Positions 1 through 6,200 of a DNA stretch of 8,802 nt are shown piece by piece. Made by a program: the position numbers and the translations under genes. A model generated the notes under the pieces. That model was not told the DNA's origin, did no database searches, and saw only the letters and a list, made by a program, of their open reading frames with translations. Within the stretch, counting starts at the first letter, position 1, and the number at the start of each line of letters is the position of its first letter. The stretch comes from Nitriliruptorales bacterium (lineage in GTDB: Bacteria; Actinomycetota; Nitriliruptoria; Euzebyales; Egibacteraceae), in the NCBI GenBank assembly GCA_007119305.1, contig SKPY01000358.1, positions 1-8,802 on the forward strand. The letters run 5' to 3'.

Positions 1-234
1 CAGGTCCTGGTGGCGGCAGCCTCGGCCGGCCGCGAGACGGCGACGCCGACGGCACCACTGTTCCCCGTCGCACTCCGCCGGGTCGTCTTCCACCGCCACC
101 CCGGCGAGCGGTTCTGGACCCACGTCACCGTGCAGCGCGCCGACGACGGGATCCTCGAGGGCGACGTCTCGCTCCTCGACGACGATGGTCGCGTCGCGAT
201 CGCCTGCTTCGGTCTCCGACTCAAGATGCTCGAC
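1..234 (+). other. Dehydratase (DH) domain, C-terminal end only
   Basis: This is the tail of the second hotdog half of a PKS dehydratase, which removes water from the beta-hydroxyacyl-ACP. Supporting segments are PVALRRVVFHRHPG (residues 19-32) and GDVSLLDDDGRV (51-62) followed by GLRLK (68-72), a typical DH ending. The first codons read Q-V-L; by family pattern this Q could be the last residue of the DxxxQ active-site motif. If so, the catalytic Asp would lie just outside the window, and the catalytic His (HxxxGxxxxP motif) further upstream. Activity therefore cannot be judged here. An LYELRW-type linker (89-94) follows, as is usual after DH domains. Confidence 0.85.
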
Positions 235-3200
235 GCCGGCCGTGCCGGGCAGCACGACGACCTCGAAGACTCCCTCTACGAGCTGCGCTGGGAGGACACC
301 CCGCTGGACGGCACCGCGCGGACGGCGGCGCAGGTGCACCCCGCCGCCGAGGTGCGCGACGCCCTCGAGGCACGGCCCGGTCCCGAGGACGAGCCGGAGA
401 TGGACCAGTACCACGACGACGTCGCCCCCGCGCTCGGCCGCGTCTCCATCGGGTTCGCGCTGGCCGCACTCGAGGAACTCGGTTTCGACGGCGAGCGCGA
501 CCGCGATGCGCCGACGGATGCGCTCGCCGACCGGCTCGGCGTCGTGTCGGGACGCCGACGGCTGTTCGGTGCCCTGCTCCCGGCCGTGCGCCGCGCGCTG
601 GCGGATGGCACCGCCCCACCGGCGCGCGACGTCGCCGCGCTGCGCGACGACCTCGATGTGCTCGCGGCCCGGCTCCCGGCGTTCGCCGCCGAGGTGGGCC
701 TGCTCCGCCTCGGTGGCAGCGCGCTCGGCGGCGTCCTCCGCGGCGAGGTCGACGCACGTGAGGTGCTCCTCTCCGGCCAGGCGCTCGAGTTGCAGTCGCG
801 CATGTACCACGCGAGCCCGGCCTGCCGTGGCTACCACCGCCTGCTGGCCGACGCGGTCGCCGCAGCGGTCGACGGCGGGGACGACACGACGGCTGTCCGG
901 GTCCTGGAAGTGGGGGCCGGCTCCGGCGCCGCTACGGCCAGCATCCTGCCGAAGTTGCCGCCGGCGACGGAGTACACCTTCACCGACATCTCGGCGCACT
1001 TCGTCGCTGCCGCCGGTGAGCGCTTCGGCGACCGTCCCGGCACCCGCTTCGAGGTGCTGGACCTCGAACGCGATCCCGAAGCCCAGGGGTTCGATCCGCA
1101 GGCCTACGACGTCGTCGTGGCCGCGAACGTCCTGCACGCCACCGCCGACCTGCGCACGAGCCTCGGCCACCTGCAGCGGCTCCTCGCGCCGGGCGGGCTC
1201 GTCGCGGTGCTCGAGCTACGCCGGCGGTCCTACTGGTACAACCTCGTCTTCGGCCTGCTCGACGGCTGGTGGCGCTTCACCGACACCGAGGTGCGCGCCG
1301 ACGACCCCCTGCTCGACGCCGCGCCGTGGCGGTCACTGTTCGAGGACACCGGCCACGAGCAGGCGACGACGCCCTTCGGGCACGCCCGCGGTGGCGGGGG
1401 GCTGCAGACGCTCGTGCTCGCGCAGGCGCCGGCGATCACCCCGTCTGCGGTGGTCGTCAGCCCGCCGCCGACCGGGACGTCCGAGACGCGCCGCTGGCTC
1501 CTGCTCGCCGACGAGGGCGGGGCCGGCGAACAGCTGGCGACGACGCTGCGCCGTGAAGGCGACGCATGCACGCTCGCGACGCCGGGTGTGGCGTACCAGC
1601 GCCGCACCGACGAGGCCGTCGAGGTACCCCCCGCCGACGCGCCGGCGCTCGCGCGTCTGCTGACCGACCTGCAGGCGACCGACCAGGCTCCCGACGGGAT
1701 CGTCCACCTGTGGAGCCTGGACATCGGGGACCAGGGCTCCGCGGGGGAGCTCATGGACGCCCAGCAGCTCGGCTGCGAGAGCGTGCTCGCCCTCGCGCAG
1801 GCGCTCGAACGCGTCGGTGGTGAGGCGCCCGCGATCTGGATGGTCACCGCGGGGGCACAGCCGGTCGATGGCCACGACGCGGCCCCCAACGTCGGTCAGG
1901 CGCCGCTGTGGGGTATCGGCCGCGTGCTGATGAACGAACAGGGGAACCTGCGCTGCCGGCTCGTCGACCTCGGACCGCAGCGATCCCCCGAAGACCTGGG
2001 CGCACTGGCGGCGAACCTGCGCGCCGACCGGGCGGACGACGAGCTCGCGCTACGTGGTCCTCGCCGCTACGTACGTCGGGTGCGGCGCACGCAACTGGGT
2101 GAGCCGGCGGCTCGGCAACGCCGCACCTCCCGTTCGCCGGACACCGACGCGTTCCGCTTGGAGATCGACGCTCCCGGATCGCTCGCGAGCCTCACCCTGC
2201 GTGAAGGCGAACATCGCGAACCGGGTCCGGGCGAGGTCGCCATCCGTGTGCGCGCCTCCGGGATCAACTTCCGCGACGTGCTCATGGGCCTCGGGATGCT
2301 CCCGGACGCCGAACTGGCCGCCTACCCCGAGCCTGGCGCGCTCGGCATCGAGTGCAGCGGCGTGGTGGTCGACTGCGGGGAGGGAGTGACGGACCTGCAC
2401 CCCGGTGCCGAGGTGGTCGCGCTGGCCTGGGGGGCGCACGGTTCGCGCGTGGTCACACCGGCGAGCCGCGTCGCCCCCAAGCCTCCGGGGCTGACCTTCG
2501 CCGAGGCCGCCTCCGTCCCCACGGCGTTCGTCACCGTCGAGTACGCCCTCGGGCACGTCGCGCGTCTCGCCCCCGGTGAACGCGTGCTGGTCCACGGGGC
2601 CGCCGGCGCGGTCGGACATGCCGCCATCCAGTTCTGCCAGCGGGTCGGCGCCGAGGTGTTCGCAACCGCCGGGACACCGGAGAAGCGTGACCACCTGCAG
2701 GCCCTCGGGGTGGAGCAGGTCTCGGACTCGCGTTCACTCGCCTTCGTCGACGACATCCGCCGGGCGACCGGCGACGACGGCGTCGATGTCGTGCTCAACT
2801 CCCTCACCGCCGAGGCGATGCGGGCCAGCCTCGAGCTGCTCCGGCCCCACGGCCGGTTCATCGAACTCGGCAAGCGCGACATCTACGAGGACGCCCAACT
2901 CGGCCTGCTGCCGTTCCAGAACAACCTCGTCTACACCGCGGTGGATCTGATCGGCTACGCCATCGACCGCCCGGCCGAGGCCAAGCGCCTGCTCCTCGAC
3001 GTCATCGATCGGGTCGCCGCAGGCCACGCCGTCCCGCTACCGGTCACCACGTTCGACCTCGGCGCCGCCGAGGACGCCTTCCGCCTCATCGCCCAGGCCC
3101 GCCACATCGGCAAGGTCGTGCTCACGGTCGCCGAGCCCGCCTACGACGTGGGCGAGCGCGATGAGCCGCTGTGCAGCGGGGACGGCACCTACCTCGTGAC

Positions 3201-6200
3201 CGGAGGACTCGGTGGCTTCGGGATGGCCGTCGCCCAGTGGCTGGTGGAGCAGGGCGCCCGCACCATTGTGCTGATGAGCCGGTCGGGCATCCCGATGGGT
3301 GACCCGGCGGCCCTCGATGCGCTCCTCGACTCGCCCGCCCGCGTCATCGTGGAACGCGGTGACGTGGGCGAGACCGACGACGTCGCGCGCGTGCTCGACA
3401 GGGTCCGGGCAGAGCTCCCACCGCTGCGAGGCGTCGTCCACGCCGCCATGGTCGTCGACGACGACGAACTCGTCCGCCTCGGAAGCGAGCGGTTCCGCTC
3501 CGTGCTGAAGCCGAAGATCGCCGGGGCCTGGAACCTCCACCAGCTGACCGCAGGGGACGACCTCGACCTCTTCGTCCTGTTCTCGTCGATCGCGTCGGTG
3601 CTCGGTCATCCGCTGCAGGGCAACTACGCGGCGGCGAACGCGTTCCTCGACGCCCTGGCGGCCCACCGCCACGGGCGCGGGCTTCCGGCACTGGCGGTCG
3701 GGTGGGGCGCCGTGGCCGACGTCGGCTACGTCGCCCGCCACCGGGACATCGGCGACTACCTGCACCGCGGCGGGTTCAGGACGTACACGCCGGCCGAGGC
3801 CTTCCACCTGCTCGAGGCCCTGCTGCGCCGCGACCGTGCCCATGTCATCGCCGCCCGGATGCACTGGCCAGCGGTCATGGCGGCGAACCCCGTGCTCGCC
3901 TCGACGCCGCGCTTCGAAGCGCTCGCCTCGGCCGGCGCCCGGCCGGACCGCGGGCGCGACGGAGGTCATCCGGACACGCGGGAGGCGATCCTGCACGCCG
4001 CGCCCACCGAGCGCCGCCCCCTGCTCGAGGCCTACCTCCTCGACAACGTCGCGCGCGTGCTCGGAAGCACCCCCGAGCGGATCGACCCCGATCGGCCGCT
4101 GACCGAGCTGGGCTTCGACTCGCTGATGGCCGTCGAGCTGATCAGCGCCATCAAGGCGGACTTCGAGGTGCGCCTGCCCGTCGTGGGGGTCCTGCAGGGA
4201 GCCAGCGCACGCCAGCTCGCCGGCACCGTCCTGGCCGAGCTCGCCGGAAGCGATGGCAGCTCGGAGCTCGAGGAACCGACCGGGACCGCCGACGACTCAC
4301 GGGCGGCCGAGCCGCTGTCGCACGAGCAGCGGCGCCTGTGGTACCTCCAGCGCCTCGACCCCGAGGACCCCACCTACAACGTGCCGAGCGCCGTCGCCCT
4401 CTCCGGCCAGCTCGACATCGCCGCGATGGAACGCAGCCTGACCACGGTCGTCGAACGCCATGAGATCCTGCGTGCCGTGCTGCAGGAGGTCGATGACGAG
4501 CCCGTGCAGCTCTTCGCGGCCCCGCGGCCGGTGTCGCTGCCGGTCGAGGATCTGCGCGGCGTGCCCGAGGCCGACCGTGACCTCGAGTTGCGGCGGCGAA
4601 CGGCCGCGGAGATCGGCCGGCCGTTCGACCTCGCACACGGCCCGCTACTGCGAGCGGCACTGTTCCGGCTCGCCGACACCGAACACGTCCTGCTCCTCGT
4701 CGTGCACCACCTCGCCTGCGACCACTGGTCGCTGGGTGTGCTCGCACGCGAGATCGCCGCGCTCTACGACACCTATGCGGCGGGACGCGTGCCCACCCTG
4801 CCGGCGCCACGGCGTCGCTACGTCGACTACGTCCACCGCGAGCGCGAGCGGCTCACCGGCGACCTGGTCGCGACCCAACTCGACTACTGGACCGACCAGC
4901 TCGCCGACGCGCCCGGCGGACTCCCACTGCCCGATCGCCGGCAGACCGACCCGGAGGCCGGCGGCGGGCACCGCCGCTTCGAGCTCGGCGCGGAGCTGAC
5001 CACCGCGCTCGAGCGCTCGAGCCGCGACGAAGGCGTCACGCCGTTCATGACGTTGCTCGCCGCGTTCCAGACGCTCCTGCACCGCTACACCGGCGCCACC
5101 GACCTCTGCATCGGCACCCCGGTCGCGACCCGCACCCCGGAGGAGGACGCGGTCGTCGGCTGCTTCATGAACACGCTCGTGTTGCGCGGCGACCTGGCGG
5201 GCGACCCGACCTTCCGGGAGCTTCTGGGACGTGCACGGCAGGTCACGGTGGACGCGTTCGAGCACCGTGACGTGCCGATCGACCGCGTCGTCGAGGCCGT
5301 GCGTCCGCAGCGCTCCACGGGCCGCACACCGCTGTTCGAGGCGATGCTCGTGCTGAACAGCGCCCGATTCCCGCAGCCGTCGTTCGTCGACCTCGACGTG
5401 CATCCCGTGGATGTGGGCGGCGGCGCGGCGGTGGCCGACCTCGCGCTCGTGCTCTTCGCCGGGGATTCGATCGGTGGCGTGCTGCAGTACGACGCCGGTC
5501 GCTTCGACGGAGACTTCATCGATCAGCTGCTCCGCCACCTGCGCAACCTGCTCGAAGGCGCGACCGGTGACCCCGACCAGCGGTTGTCCGAGCTGCCGCT
5601 GCTCAGCCGGGCGGAGCGTCACCGGGTGCTGGTGGAGTGGAACGACACGGCGGTCTGCCTCGGCGCTCCCCGGTGCCTGCACGACCTCGTGGCGGATCAG
5701 GCCCGCCGCACCCCACACGCGCAGGCCGTCGCGTCGGCGACGGGCTCGCTCACCTACGAGGAGCTCGACCGACGCGCCGACGTGCTCGCCCGCCGGCTGC
5801 GCCGACTGGGCGTCGGACCGGAGCGCGTCGTCGGTGCCCTGGTGGAGCGCTCACCGGAGGCGATCATCGCGATCCTCGGCGTCCTCAAGGCCGGCGGCGC
5901 CTACCTGCCGCTCGATCCGACCCACCCTGCAGGACGCCTCCGTTTCCAGATCGACGACGCCGAGGTGGCGGTCGTGCTGACGTTCGATCGCCTCCGTGAT
6001 CGCCTGCCTGAGCTGGCCGTACCGCTCGTGGTGACCGACGGTGACGCGGAGCGGGAAGGTGCTGACGAGCTCCCGCCGGCGACGCGGCACACGCCGGACG
6101 ACCTGGCGTACGTCCTCTACACGTCCGGGTCCTCCGGACGACCCAAAGCCGTGGCCGTCCCGCACCGAGCCGTGGTCAACCACCTGCGCTGGCGTCAGCA

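Noticed and set aside
10..12. GTG at position 10 as the real start of the synthase
   Set aside because: The frame is open upstream to base 1 and the protein begins inside a DH domain. There is no ribosome binding site visible, and the module needs KS and AT domains before it.
185..1663. 492-codon open frame on the + strand in another reading frame
   Set aside because: It overlaps the cMT region completely, and its translation is a low-complexity Arg/Ser/Pro/Thr mix typical of an out-of-frame reading of GC-rich coding DNA.
1489..2091. A second, degenerate ketoreductase or a decayed domain
   Set aside because: Absence of catalytic residues is normal for the structural half of a split KR, and its position before the ER fits that role.
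3037..3996. 319-codon open frame on the - strand
   Set aside because: It lies opposite the KR domain, whose catalytic residues are all in the + frame. There is no independent evidence of a gene.
4645..5718. 357-codon open frame on the - strand
   Set aside because: It is antisense to the C domain, has no recognisable motifs, and shows a shadow-type composition.
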